48,110 bases of DNA, taken from contig DAOWFX010000119.1 of NCBI GenBank assembly GCA_030637745.1, positions 1 to 48,110 on the forward strand, given 5' to 3'. A program made the translations under genes and the position numbers. Source of the DNA: JAGLOK01 sp023139005. GTDB taxonomy: Bacteria > Bacillota > Clostridia > Christensenellales > UMGS416. This document shows, one piece after another, positions 18,536-26,620 of this stretch. Under the pieces are notes generated by a model. That model was not told where the DNA came from. It saw nothing but the letters and a program-made list of their open reading frames with translations, and made no database searches. Numbering within the stretch: the stretch's first letter is position 1; the number at the start of each line of letters is the position of its first letter.

Positions 18536-18572
18536 CATCTTCACACAAAAAGAAATCCACATATTATGGACT
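18536..18572. repeat. 37-base dispersed repeat, copy 2
   Basis: Matches 14959-14995 in 31 of 37 positions with no gaps; all six differences are transitions. Shared core CATCTTCACA, an A tract, CCACAT. Nature unknown; it may be part of a decayed mobile element. Confidence 0.55.
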
Positions 18573-18854
18573 TCAATACTTTCATTCAATATTAGCAAAA
18601 ACTTATGAACCATCATCAAAATAATCAATACTCGTATATATACCGCTTTCTCGAAGATGTGCCTTACAGTCTGATAATCGCTACTTTATATTCAAACAAA
18701 AAATCATAGCTGTAGTTGTTTAAGAGAGTCGGAATTTTGTAGGCAAGTTTTATCTGTTGATATTCTTTATACCAGAACCTTTCACTACATAATAAATGCA
18801 CCTATAGCTCTAGACTGCTTCATAATAATGATAAGCACACATATTAGCAAAGGG

Positions 18855-18883
18855 TTACCATATTAAACAAGTTATGATACAAT
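18855..18883 (+). promoter_or_regulatory. Promoter for the HTH-kinase genes
   Basis: TTACCA (18855-18860), a 17-base spacer and TACAAT (18878-18883), 27 bases before the ATG at 18910; GAGGG follows as ribosome binding site. Confidence 0.5.
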
Positions 18884-18909
18884 ATACGTATACTTAGTGA
18901 GGGATATAC

Positions 18910-19344
18910 ATGGGAAGAGATACTGAGAAAATTCTTGATCATCTATCAGGCACAGGATCGTTAACTGAGTTCTTCCAAGAAAACAAAGAGGTGTTTAACC
19001 TTTTAACAATTGGTGAATATATAGAGCTTGAGTTGAAAAACCGAAAGTTAACGAAAGCAAGTATTATAAGAAAAAGCGGTATCAATAAAAGATTTTTCTT
19101 TGACATATTAGCTGGTAAAAAAACACCAAGTAGAAGATATATCATTCGACTATTTTTGGCACTCAATGTAGATTTTAGTGATGTTCAATGGTATTTAAAA
19201 GCTTGTGATTATCCTCAGCTATATGTGAAAAACAAAAGAGATAGCATTATCATATATTGCTTGAACAATAAACTTACTGTGTCTGAATGTAATAAGATGC
19301 TCAACAATGTGGATTTGGAGAATTTAGGATTTGAAAATATTTGA
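18910..19344 (+). CDS. Helix-turn-helix regulator paired with a Ser/Thr kinase
   Basis: A 144-residue cytoplasmic protein. Residues 35-90 form an XRE-like helix-turn-helix (IGEYIELELKNRKLTKASIIRKSGI, then the recognition segment INKRFFFDILAGKKTPSRRY). The tail LYVKNKRDSIIIYCLNNKLTV is a conserved block I recognise from clostridial HTH proteins encoded next to protein kinases, where it reads LYPK-x-x-RDAIIIYCL. The pairing suggests that the kinase phosphorylates or is controlled by this protein, but that is inference. The kinase gene starts inside its last 14 bases. Alternatives such as a phage-type repressor are less likely because no phage genes are near. Confidence 0.8.
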   Translation: MGRDTEKILDHLSGTGSLTEFFQENKEVFNLLTIGEYIELELKNRKLTKASIIRKSGINKRFFFDILAGKKTPSRRYIIRLFLALNVDFSDVQWYLKACDYPQLYVKNKRDSIIIYCLNNKLTVSECNKMLNNVDLENLGFENI

Positions 19345-20944
19345 GCATAAAGGATACACATATAAGAAACACATATCAACTGGCGGTCAAGGCGAGATTC
19401 ATTTACTTGAACGTGACAGCCAGTTATTTATAGCTAAGATATTTCCACATATAGATGCTGACAACTTTAAGTTGCTAAAGCACATCCAAGAAATCCATGC
19501 GCCAAATGTTCCAGAAATTTATGATGTTTTTAACCATAATGACAACACCATACTAATTAGAGATTATATCCAAGGAAACACGTTATATGAGGAAATAAAG
19601 AGCAATGGTGTGATGACTCTTGATAGAGCACTTTTTGTAATTCAAAAAATTTGTGAAACATTAAAAACATTCCACAATATTAAACCTAATCCTATCATAT
19701 ACAGAGACCTAAAACCTGAAAATATTATGGTATCCAATGATGGCAATATATTTCTGATCGATTTTGGGATATCACGTTATCATAAAGATGAGTCAATACG
19801 TGATACTGTACTTGCAGGCACTAGAGGGTATACAGCGCCTGAAGTGATGGCAGGAATGCAGAGCGATAATCGGAGTGATATATACTCAGTTGGTTTGATT
19901 TTTTATGAGATGTTAACAGGTAAGAACCTTCTAATTACCCCCTTCCAAATTCGCCCTGTTAATGAATCTAATAAAACAATTCCAAAATGGGTAGATAAAA
20001 TCATTGCAAAATCCACAAATATCAACATCGCGATGCGTTACCGAGATGTAAATGAGCTATCGGATGTATTAGCAAAATCTGCAAAACGTGGCAATAAGAT
20101 ATTAAGAAAATTTGTTTTTAGTGCAGCACTCATTGTAGTGATTACTGCCTTGATTTTTGGAATACAATTTCTAAATAGAAGGCATGTACAAGAGCCTACT
20201 GATAATTTCTACAATATTTTTGCGGATTTAACCTTCGATAATATAGAAGACTTCTCTAGAATGGAGCTTGTTGGACAAAAGATTGAGTCCGGAGAGATTC
20301 AAGAGGTCGACTTTCCAAGTTTGATACAAAATAGTGTGTATACACTCAAGTGTCAAACGATCATGAATAATAGATTGCTTCAAGGAACTTTCTTTCACAC
20401 AAGAATACGACCAGGTGATATCGATAATCCGGGACCACTATTCTTTCTGTCGATTCTGCCACAAATAGACAATATTGCTGCATATAACATTCCCTTTATA
20501 AATAGAGAAGTATTAAGATCCGAAATCGTTAATGAATATGGCTATTTTTCGAAAGAAGCCAGAGGCTTTCCAGTCATTGCAGAACATCGCTGGATGGACA
20601 TCATTGTTTATCTTGATGAAACAGGAGAAAATATGCGATACTTTGTTTTTGACGTCGAGGATGAAGAACGCATATCTTACGGTGGTCTAAAGGTCTTAGA
20701 CGAATGGATCGGGAGCGAGTATAATATTGAGCTCAATGTACCCTTCGAATATTGGGAAGATGAGATGGGTATGAGTGCACCGATAACCGAAGTAGAGTTA
20801 GCGCGGTTTGGCGATGGATCATTCATTGGCTACTTAAGTGACAACATCCCTACGTATCATCGTTTTCAAGATCAAATCCATGAATTTTTAGATCAAGATA
20901 TTGAATTCATATCGCAAGATCAATTTACTGAGCACGGATATTAA
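19331..20944 (+). CDS. Transmembrane serine/threonine protein kinase
   Basis: A 537-residue Hanks-type kinase with an external sensor. Gly-rich loop STGGQGE (16-22), catalytic Lys36, catalytic loop YRDLKPEN (124-131; the usual His of HRD is Tyr), DFG 144-146, activation segment GTRGYTAPE (163-171) and SDIYSVG (182-188). One membrane helix lies at about 261-281. The outer part (about 282-537) lacks PASTA repeats and matches nothing I know; it is acidic and beta-rich by appearance. The start is a TTG at 19331, overlapping the HTH gene; GGAG lies ten bases upstream, and any later start would cut the Gly-rich loop. A strong terminator follows. Confidence 0.9.
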   Translation: MKIFEHKGYTYKKHISTGGQGEIHLLERDSQLFIAKIFPHIDADNFKLLKHIQEIHAPNVPEIYDVFNHNDNTILIRDYIQGNTLYEEIKSNGVMTLDRALFVIQKICETLKTFHNIKPNPIIYRDLKPENIMVSNDGNIFLIDFGISRYHKDESIRDTVLAGTRGYTAPEVMAGMQSDNRSDIYSVGLIFYEMLTGKNLLITPFQIRPVNESNKTIPKWVDKIIAKSTNINIAMRYRDVNELSDVLAKSAKRGNKILRKFVFSAALIVVITALIFGIQFLNRRHVQEPTDNFYNIFADLTFDNIEDFSRMELVGQKIESGEIQEVDFPSLIQNSVYTLKCQTIMNNRLLQGTFFHTRIRPGDIDNPGPLFFLSILPQIDNIAAYNIPFINREVLRSEIVNEYGYFSKEARGFPVIAEHRWMDIIVYLDETGENMRYFVFDVEDEERISYGGLKVLDEWIGSEYNIELNVPFEYWEDEMGMSAPITEVELARFGDGSFIGYLSDNIPTYHRFQDQIHEFLDQDIEFISQDQFTEHGY

Positions 20945-20974
20945 TTAAACAGTACAATGATTCAAGGTGAAAAG

Positions 20975-21000
20975 GTGAGCTCTGGGCTCACTTTTTTTTT
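20975..21000 (+). terminator. Intrinsic terminator after the kinase gene
   Basis: Stem GTGAGC / GCTCAC with a five-base loop (TCTGG) followed by nine T. It ends the HTH-kinase transcript 30 bases past the stop, so the small genes downstream probably have their own promoter or rely on read-through. Confidence 0.9.
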
Positions 21001-21070
21001 GCGCAAAAAAATATTACGCTATAACTGTGCAAAAGAGAAAGAATCGTATTGACAGTAAGGTAAGGTTAAA

Positions 21071-21379
21071 ATGAATATTAAAACAATTATTGAATTTACT
21101 GCAGAAGAGGGTTTGGATGATATGATATGTGCCTTTACGAAAAAGATAGGGTTTGTCCCCTGTTCAACTACCAACACAGAAGGATTAGTTGATATAAACA
21201 ATGTCACATATTGCTATTGCCAGTCAACAGGAAAAGCAAAAACCTTCTTGACCATTCACATCCTCGACAACAAGGTTCACATTGAAGCATGGATTGCAGA
21301 AGTTGTTGAAAGTGACAGAAGGTTTTTACGCAAAATTAATGAACTTCTTGTCCTGATGGGACAAAAACAAATCGTTTAA
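21071..21379 (+). CDS. Small cytoplasmic protein of unknown function
   Basis: Not recognised. A 102-residue alpha/beta protein with no signal peptide or membrane helix: MNIKTIIEFTAEEGLDD at the start, a TYCYCQ segment with two cysteines, then the strand pair KTFLTIHILDNKVHIEAWIAE and a C-terminal helix. The alternating strands suggest a small antiparallel sheet domain. It begins 70 bases after the kinase terminator and ends 17 bases before the next gene, so it is the first gene of a three-gene unit whose other members are exported; a regulatory or chaperone role is possible but unsupported. Confidence 0.65.
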   Translation: MNIKTIIEFTAEEGLDDMICAFTKKIGFVPCSTTNTEGLVDINNVTYCYCQSTGKAKTFLTIHILDNKVHIEAWIAEVVESDRRFLRKINELLVLMGQKQIV

Positions 21380-21396
21380 AACGAGAGGAGACTATT

Positions 21397-22137
21397 ATGA
21401 AAATCAAAGGTATGAAAAAATTAGTAATGTGTATACTTGCAGTGGTAATACTCATAGCAATGGAAGTTCCTGCATTTGCAGCGTCTGCAACAGTGAATGT
21501 AGAATTTATCATCAAAAATCAACAAGGTCCATATAAAGATGTCAGTATACAATTTGGTACTAATACGAAAACAACAGGTAATAATGGAAAAGTAAGTTTT
21601 AAACTCAAGAACATTCCGGTTACCACCAGGGTCAATGCCTTTCTTGTTGATCCAAATGTACCAACAGCATACAGTTGTGCTGTGAATCTAGCATTAGGTG
21701 CACATGAAGACGTCCAAGTTAATTCAACAGACCCATATGAAAGTATTATAAGTGTTATGTATACCGAGTATACTAAAACGATTGTCATTGAGTTCTTTGT
21801 AGGACATAATACTAGCTATGGTTATAGTAGTGTTGAATTTGAGCATAAACTGTTCTCACAACCAAACCAACAACCAAACCAACAGCCAATCCAACAGCCA
21901 AACAATGATCCTAACCCACCACAAGGAAATGATCCGGACATGCATTTTGATGAGCCTAACTTTGATGAGCATACTGATAACATGAATCCAGATAGTGAGT
22001 TTTATAGAGAACCCTTTATGTTAAGGACAATGCCCGGTTATGTTTGGATTATACTCATTGTTGGCGCCTTACTCCTTATAACAGGCATCGTGCTAACTAT
22101 TGTTTTAAGTCGTAGAAAACAATCGTCTCAGCATTAG
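21397..22137 (+). CDS. Secreted, membrane-anchored protein with Pro/Gln-rich linker
   Basis: A 246-residue envelope protein of unknown function. Signal peptide with hydrophobic core and AFA-A cleavage pattern (about residues 1-28), then a beta-rich domain (about 30-145) that resembles an Ig-like or carboxypeptidase-regulatory-like fold (VSIQFGTNTKTTGNNGKVSF is the typical turn-rich stretch), a Pro/Gln/Asn-rich spacer with repeated QQPN units (about 150-180), an acidic segment, and a C-terminal membrane helix (about 212-235) followed by SRRKQSSQH. The last nine residues appear altered by a one-base deletion; see the frameshifted tail at 22116-22217. The ATG has GAGAGGAG upstream. Confidence 0.75.
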   Translation: MKIKGMKKLVMCILAVVILIAMEVPAFAASATVNVEFIIKNQQGPYKDVSIQFGTNTKTTGNNGKVSFKLKNIPVTTRVNAFLVDPNVPTAYSCAVNLALGAHEDVQVNSTDPYESIISVMYTEYTKTIVIEFFVGHNTSYGYSSVEFEHKLFSQPNQQPNQQPIQQPNNDPNPPQGNDPDMHFDEPNFDEHTDNMNPDSEFYREPFMLRTMPGYVWIILIVGALLLITGIVLTIVLSRRKQSSQH

Positions 22138-22217
22138 ACGCAATTCCACCACATAATGATGAAATCTATGATGACGATATCAAGACACCTGTCATTCGCA
22201 ATTTAAAAAACTACTAA
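22116..22217 (+). pseudogene. Out-of-frame cytoplasmic tail of the membrane-anchored protein
   Basis: In the -1 frame relative to the gene at 21397, a 33-codon open stretch runs from 22116 to the TAA at 22215-22217 and has a protein-like sequence with AIPPHNDEIYDDDIK in it. Adding one A to the run GAAAAC at 22115-22120 would join it to the gene right after the SRR of the stop-transfer sequence. It is most simply the original cytoplasmic tail, cut off by a single-base loss in a homopolymer. No classical slippery heptamer is in phase, which argues against programmed frameshifting. Confidence 0.5.
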
Positions 22218-22279
22218 TAACAAACAATACTAAAAATAAACATCTGAAAACCAACGACCACATAGAAGGAGTGTACATT

Positions 22280-22696
22280 ATGAAAAATCAAACGAAAAAA
22301 ATATTTACTGTTATTACTGTTTTGTTAATCGCCATTACACTGTGCGCATGCGGACCAAATAATCGAAATCCCGAGCCACCAAACCAACAGCAAATAATGG
22401 AGGATCCACAACACCAAGAACCAGTACCCGAGCCGCCTCAGGGAGATAAGTCTGATAATCCCAATGAGCGCAAAGATGTAGAAGGTGATGTGACGTCAGT
22501 TAATAACGATAAAGTCATACTAAAATTGAACGATGGAAGTAAGTTTACCTTGCGCCTTTCCGAGAACACAGAATGGGATCCTGGTATCGAGACGTGGGAC
22601 ATCCTCCCTGGCAATTATATGATTGTAAGGGTAGCACTTGAGGGCAGGACACAAGGTGAGGTTGTCTACATCATGAAAAACATCAATGCTGAGTAA
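22280..22696 (+). CDS. Lipoprotein with DUF5666-like domain
   Basis: A 138-residue lipoprotein: charged start MKNQTKK, hydrophobic core and lipobox LCAC with Cys24. After a Pro/Gln/Glu-rich spacer (about 25-65), the rest (GDVTSVNNDKVILKLNDGSKF, then T-E-W-D and a strand EVVYIMKNI) has the look of a DUF5666-type small beta barrel. The start is the ATG at 22280, with AAGGAG eight bases upstream; a GTG three codons earlier overlaps the ribosome binding site. It follows the membrane-anchored protein by about 140 bases, in the unit downstream of the HTH-kinase pair. Role unknown. The terminator at 22755-22775 follows. Confidence 0.75.
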   Translation: MKNQTKKIFTVITVLLIAITLCACGPNNRNPEPPNQQQIMEDPQHQEPVPEPPQGDKSDNPNERKDVEGDVTSVNNDKVILKLNDGSKFTLRLSENTEWDPGIETWDILPGNYMIVRVALEGRTQGEVVYIMKNINAE

Positions 22697-22754
22697 TTCA
22701 TATATGATAGCTGTCTTCCCATTTATGGAAGGACAGTTCAGACTGTCGAAAAAG

Positions 22755-22775
22755 TCCTCAAAAGAGGATTTTTTT
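22755..22775 (+). terminator. Intrinsic terminator after the lipoprotein gene
   Basis: Stem TCCTC / GAGGA with AAAA loop followed by seven T. The bases just before it (CAGACTGTCGAAAAAGTC) resemble the end of an IS1182-type element, and an IS1182-like fragment lies downstream, so the hairpin may have come with that element. Confidence 0.65.
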
Positions 22776-22875
22776 GATACAATAAAAGCAATATATGACA
22801 TAATAAAAGTGGGCATAAAAAGTGATAGAAAAGCATAATAATAAAAGCTAACAAATATAGTTAGTCAGCGTAGAA

Positions 22876-23034
22876 AGTCTTGTGCCGAAGAACCATCTGC
22901 TAAAGTAAATAAATAGAGTGATGGATTTTGACTTTATCTATGAGCTAGTGGAAGATAAATATAACTAGTATATAGACAGACCTGCAGTAGATCCGAAAGT
23001 GCTAGTGAATGCCTATTATTTGCTATTCCACCAC
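22876..23034 (+). pseudogene. IS1182-like transposase, N-terminal remnant
   Basis: The conceptual reading gives VPKNHLLK, stop, INRVMDFDFIYELVEDKYN, stop, YIDRPAVDPKVLVNAYY. This follows the N-terminal pattern of IS1182-family transposases (P-x-N-H-L-L-R-K-I-D-K-x-I-D-F-x-F-I-Y-D-L-V-x-x-x-Y-x-x-x-x-G-R-P-S-I-D-P-V-V-L). Two stop codons interrupt it and the remainder of the gene is missing before the GH32 gene. The whole gap 22776-23106 has no other gene. Confidence 0.75.
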
Positions 23035-23106
23035 AACCGCTTTTAAATCTTATTTCCACAAATAAGTGCGAAAGTGCTCCATTAACGATATATAATCTCC
23101 ATAAAA

Positions 23107-24570
23107 CTATTTATTCATGCTCCACACATTCAGTTGCTTTACACATAATAAATCCTTATATGATACCATCTCAAGTTCAACTTGGAAATCCGGATTATAA
23201 GGGTATATCCTTTCGGTGATAACCATAGCTCCGTTGTTAATAAATATTTCAATTGAAGATACATCAATGAAAATATTGAACACCATCTCCTTACCTCGTA
23301 ATTGAGATGCATCTAACTCCTTGTATGAATTTTTGCCGTTTATATCAAAATCTATAGACACAAAATTTTTGCGGTTATCATACAAAATACTAACCTTCTC
23401 GTTATCAGAGAAATAAATATTTATACCTGCGTAATTATTTAATTCATACTTATTATCAAATACCGTCAAAATCTCTATGCAATTACCAAATGTTTTTTTT
23501 ATTCTATGACTACTATTAATCTCAATATCTAAATATTCAGTATGATTGTGTCTTAGTTTTTTTAATTCACCTACAGGCGCGCAGTACAATCTGTTATCAA
23601 TAATCTTTAGATCACGAGGTAGCGTAAACGCTCCTTCCCAGCCATCCCTCTCGGTTACTCTTTCTCCTTTCCAATTGCCCATCCATCCAATCATTATGAT
23701 CCTGTCACTACTACCATAAAACACTTGTGGTGCATAGAAATCTGTTCCATAATCAAGTTTATTTTTGTATTCAGCCGTGAATTGTCCGCTATGATAATCC
23801 ATATCTCCCACATAAAACACACATTCATCTTCTGCTTCTGTTTTGCTTATCGACGATAAAATCATCAAATGTTTATCTTTAACAGGAATTATATTAGGAC
23901 ATTCCCATACACAATTATCCTTTTTGACGCTTTTGAGTGCCACACCTAGATACTGCCAACTGATTAAGTCATTTGACCTGTAAGCTAGTATTTTACCCCT
24001 TCCCTCTTTTGCTGAACCAATCGCCATATACCATTTGTCTTTATGTTTCCAAACCTTCGGATCTCTAAAATCTCTTGACCCATCCACAGGATATTGAGGT
24101 ATTACTGGGTTCCCACCATACTTTTTAAATACAATACCATCTGAACTTTTCGCTAGACACTGAGCCTGTATATCATCTTTGGCTGTACCTGTATAAATCA
24201 ATACAATCTCTCCATCTAATTCAACTGCACTACCGGATAAGCATCCTTCTAGATCATAATCTTCACTTGGCGCCAGCGCTATAGGTAAGTGCTCCCATTT
24301 TATTAAATCATCGCTCATTGCATGTCCCCAATGCATCGGACCCCATTTCGCACTGTATGGATTATACTGATAAAATGCATGGTACTTATTCTTATAATAT
24401 ATCAACCCATTAGGATCATTTATCCATCCGGTAATAGGCGAAAAATGATAATTAAGTTTATAATTATCATTATCATTTCTTTTATGTTTTTGTATTTCCT
24501 CGTTTGCCTTTGAAACATTTTTTATTTGTTTATCACCCATGTCATACTCTTTCTGATGGTAAGTTTCCAT
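23107..24570 (-). CDS. Glycoside hydrolase family 32 beta-fructosidase
   Basis: A 487-residue cytoplasmic GH32 enzyme that cleaves beta-fructosyl bonds (sucrose, sucrose 6-phosphate or short fructans). The nucleophile is Asp52 in WINDPNG (49-55), the transition-state stabiliser Asp170 in FRDPK (168-172), and the acid/base Glu223 in ECPN. The C-terminal beta sandwich is present (about 350-487). No signal peptide. It is the last gene of an operon with an ABC importer rather than a PTS, so the substrate is probably imported unphosphorylated. The start is uncertain: ATG at 24570 or 24540; neither has a strong ribosome binding site. Confidence 0.93.
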   Translation of the reverse strand: METYHQKEYDMGDKQIKNVSKANEEIQKHKRNDNDNYKLNYHFSPITGWINDPNGLIYYKNKYHAFYQYNPYSAKWGPMHWGHAMSDDLIKWEHLPIALAPSEDYDLEGCLSGSAVELDGEIVLIYTGTAKDDIQAQCLAKSSDGIVFKKYGGNPVIPQYPVDGSRDFRDPKVWKHKDKWYMAIGSAKEGRGKILAYRSNDLISWQYLGVALKSVKKDNCVWECPNIIPVKDKHLMILSSISKTEAEDECVFYVGDMDYHSGQFTAEYKNKLDYGTDFYAPQVFYGSSDRIIMIGWMGNWKGERVTERDGWEGAFTLPRDLKIIDNRLYCAPVGELKKLRHNHTEYLDIEINSSHRIKKTFGNCIEILTVFDNKYELNNYAGINIYFSDNEKVSILYDNRKNFVSIDFDINGKNSYKELDASQLRGKEMVFNIFIDVSSIEIFINNGAMVITERIYPYNPDFQVELEMVSYKDLLCVKQLNVWSMNK

Positions 24571-24605
24571 AGTGCCATTCTACATCAATAAGTGCTTGGC
24601 CGATT

Positions 24606-25511
24606 TTAAAATGGATAAACTATTTCTGCCATCTGTACTTCAACATCTCCCACTCCTGTATATAGAAATGTTTTATTATTTTTTATCACTATTCCTGCGC
24701 TAAAAAGCACATCCTTCAAATCAGTCCTTTTTGATTCCCCATCAAGAAAATCTTCTCTTACTGCAATTATTTTCATTGGTGTATGACTTAAATCCAACGG
24801 ATTTAATATAAATGCCATCGAATAATAATGTCTTGCCCCATCATCCGAATATTTTGCAATGTGTCCAATCACACCTATATGCCCATTGTCTAGACATACT
24901 GCTTGGTTAACACCACCCCATTCTTCATCAAGAAATTGTTCAAGAATAGTTGCATCCTCAATCCTTTTAGAGGATAAATCATCTAGTGATTCTATTATCA
25001 TGAATCCTATCTTGCCTCTACCTCCAACAACTCCTTGTGGGCGTGTAAATACGCCTATACGTTTATCGTTAAGCTCAACTATGCGTATATCTTTCATTCC
25101 ATTTGGTCCATGAACTAATAATTTGAGGTTATTGATATCTTCACCATAATAAAAAGCTGTTCTCCACCACAATTCCCCCGGATCACTCTGCCTTTTAAAA
25201 ATCTCAGTGCCTCCCAAAACCCATTCCCCATATATGCATGAGATAAATGGATCTTGTAGTTTAAAGTCCTTAATTCCATTTGATAAAGCAAATTCATTCT
25301 CTTTTATCTCTTCAAAAAAAATGGCTTGTGATTCTTCCGAATCACGATTTTCTACTCTACCAACAATCATGCATTTGTCACTAATCATAAATGGTACTGT
25401 TGGATTGTATACATCCAAACCCTCAACTCCCAAAAACCGTACCCTTTTTGGGTTTTTTGCTCGAGTTTTACTATTATACTCTCTTAATAGTGAATCGCAC
25501 GATTTTGTCAT
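24606..25511 (-). CDS. DUF1861 beta-propeller protein
   Basis: A 301-residue protein recognised as DUF1861-like by the run FLGVEGLDVYNPTVPF, GRVENRDSEES, FFEE, LQDPFIS and WGGVNQAVCLDNG. The family is predicted to form a five-bladed beta-propeller related to GH32, GH43 and GH130 enzymes and is often encoded next to GH130 phosphorylases, but its activity is not established to my knowledge. The repeated D-P-F and E-W-G-G-V-N motifs could supply carboxylates for sugar binding. It sits between GH130 and GH32 in the same operon (25-base gap to the GH130 gene), so a role in the same oligosaccharide pathway is likely. AAGGAGG lies 13 bases upstream, an unusually long spacing. Confidence 0.8.
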   Translation of the reverse strand: MTKSCDSLLREYNSKTRAKNPKRVRFLGVEGLDVYNPTVPFMISDKCMIVGRVENRDSEESQAIFFEEIKENEFALSNGIKDFKLQDPFISCIYGEWVLGGTEIFKRQSDPGELWWRTAFYYGEDINNLKLLVHGPNGMKDIRIVELNDKRIGVFTRPQGVVGGRGKIGFMIIESLDDLSSKRIEDATILEQFLDEEWGGVNQAVCLDNGHIGVIGHIAKYSDDGARHYYSMAFILNPLDLSHTPMKIIAVREDFLDGESKRTDLKDVLFSAGIVIKNNKTFLYTGVGDVEVQMAEIVYPF

Positions 25512-25536
25512 ATATTATACATAGCCTCCTTCTAAT

Positions 25537-26613
25537 TTATACGCCTAACACCCTATACAATTCTTCTACGGATATCTCGGCAAGTGCCATAACTTCATCC
25601 GAAGCACCATAGTAGATCTTAACTATACCATCCTCTAATACCGTCCCACAAGTAAAAACAACATTTCCAAAAAAACCTTCTTTTTCATAGTCTTCACTTG
25701 GAATCAAAATTGGTTCATCGGTTTTCCCAATAATATCGGTCGGATTATCAAGTTTAGTAATAAATGCTCCTAGGCAATACTGGCTATGCTTGTCAGCTGC
25801 GTGATAAATATGTATCCATCCTTTGTCCGTTTTGAAAGATGGTGCTCCACCGCCTATCCTACCATTCTCCCAACTGTCCTTTGATGATACACTCATTAAG
25901 TGCTCATGATCACCCCAATTTATCAAATCCTTCGAGGAGGACACCCATATATTAAGGTCACCTATATCCTTTGGAACTGGTCTATGGTATACATAATACT
26001 GCCCATTAATTTTTTCTGGGAAAATAGCTGCATCCTTATTTTCTGGAGGGAAAATAATTCCCATTCTCTCAAATGTCTTGAAATCCTTTGTTTTAATCAA
26101 TGATATAGCCACTCCTAATTCGGAAACCGCTGAATAGTTTATATAATATTCATCATCAATTAATGTAATCCTTGGATCCTCTATTCCCCATGTTTCATAT
26201 TTTCCTTCAGGAAATATAGAAGGATTATCCTCTACTATAAAATTAACGCCATCGCTGCTTCTTGCTATACGAAAATGGCTAAGAGATGTTAAGTTGGCAA
26301 CTCGCTCCTTTTTCTTTAAATATACTTTCCTTGTATCACTAAAGCCAAACTCTTCATTATCCTTAACTTTATCATAATGCTTTATGGTAATCTCATATCC
26401 ATGATCCTTTTTTTCTAACACCGGAACTGCAATTTGATCTTCGTTTGTTGATATAACACTTTCAGCAATGCGCAACAAAAGTATGGTTTCGCCCTTATAT
26501 TTGGTAGCTCCTGCATTAAATACTCCATCAACCTTAAATTCTTTTCTGGTAGGTTTTATGTCCTTTGGAGTTATCAAAGGATTATCAACATGTCTTTTTA
26601 TATCTATTTTCAT
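25537..26613 (-). CDS. GH130 beta-mannoside phosphorylase
   Basis: A 358-residue five-bladed beta-propeller enzyme of GH130, which phosphorolyses beta-mannosyl bonds to mannose 1-phosphate. Recognised by the start RHVDNPLITPKDI, VFNAGATKYKGETILLLR, FRIARSSDG, the catalytic segment GIEDPRIT with Asp146, then AAIFPEK and YHRP for phosphate and sugar binding, and GGGAPSFKT. Overall it is closest in pattern to the mannobiose-type phosphorylases (beta-1,2- or 1,4-linked substrates); linkage cannot be set from sequence. It is intracellular and follows the ABC permease genes, so imported beta-mannosides would be split here and enter glycolysis via mannose 1-phosphate. Confidence 0.9.
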   Translation of the reverse strand: MKIDIKRHVDNPLITPKDIKPTRKEFKVDGVFNAGATKYKGETILLLRIAESVISTNEDQIAVPVLEKKDHGYEITIKHYDKVKDNEEFGFSDTRKVYLKKKERVANLTSLSHFRIARSSDGVNFIVEDNPSIFPEGKYETWGIEDPRITLIDDEYYINYSAVSELGVAISLIKTKDFKTFERMGIIFPPENKDAAIFPEKINGQYYVYHRPVPKDIGDLNIWVSSSKDLINWGDHEHLMSVSSKDSWENGRIGGGAPSFKTDKGWIHIYHAADKHSQYCLGAFITKLDNPTDIIGKTDEPILIPSEDYEKEGFFGNVVFTCGTVLEDGIVKIYYGASDEVMALAEISVEELYRVLGV

Positions 26614-26620
26614 TTTACTT

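Larger units (their letters stand above)
18332..18854. other. Gene-free stretch with decayed sequence
   Basis: No intact gene. It contains an IS6-like transposase fragment (18416-18459), a 37-base repeat shared with 14959-14995 (18536-18572) and, on the minus strand, short open pieces with protein-like composition: one ending EELSKFKPKWIR* near 18480, one ending HLRESGIYTSIDYFDDGS* near 18610, and one of about 45 codons ending EYKVAIIRL* near 18665. I did not recognise a family for these; they look like remains of degraded genes. Confidence 0.5.

Noticed and set aside
21841..21910. Short repeats CAACCAAACCAACAG as a possible CRISPR or VNTR array.
   Set aside because: They code for the Pro/Gln linker in frame, are contiguous without spacers and vary at codon positions; no cas genes are present.
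22111..22137. Programmed -1 frameshift at the end of the membrane-anchored protein gene.
   Set aside because: No in-phase X-XXY-YYZ heptamer and no clear downstream stem or pseudoknot; a single-base deletion in the A run explains it more simply.
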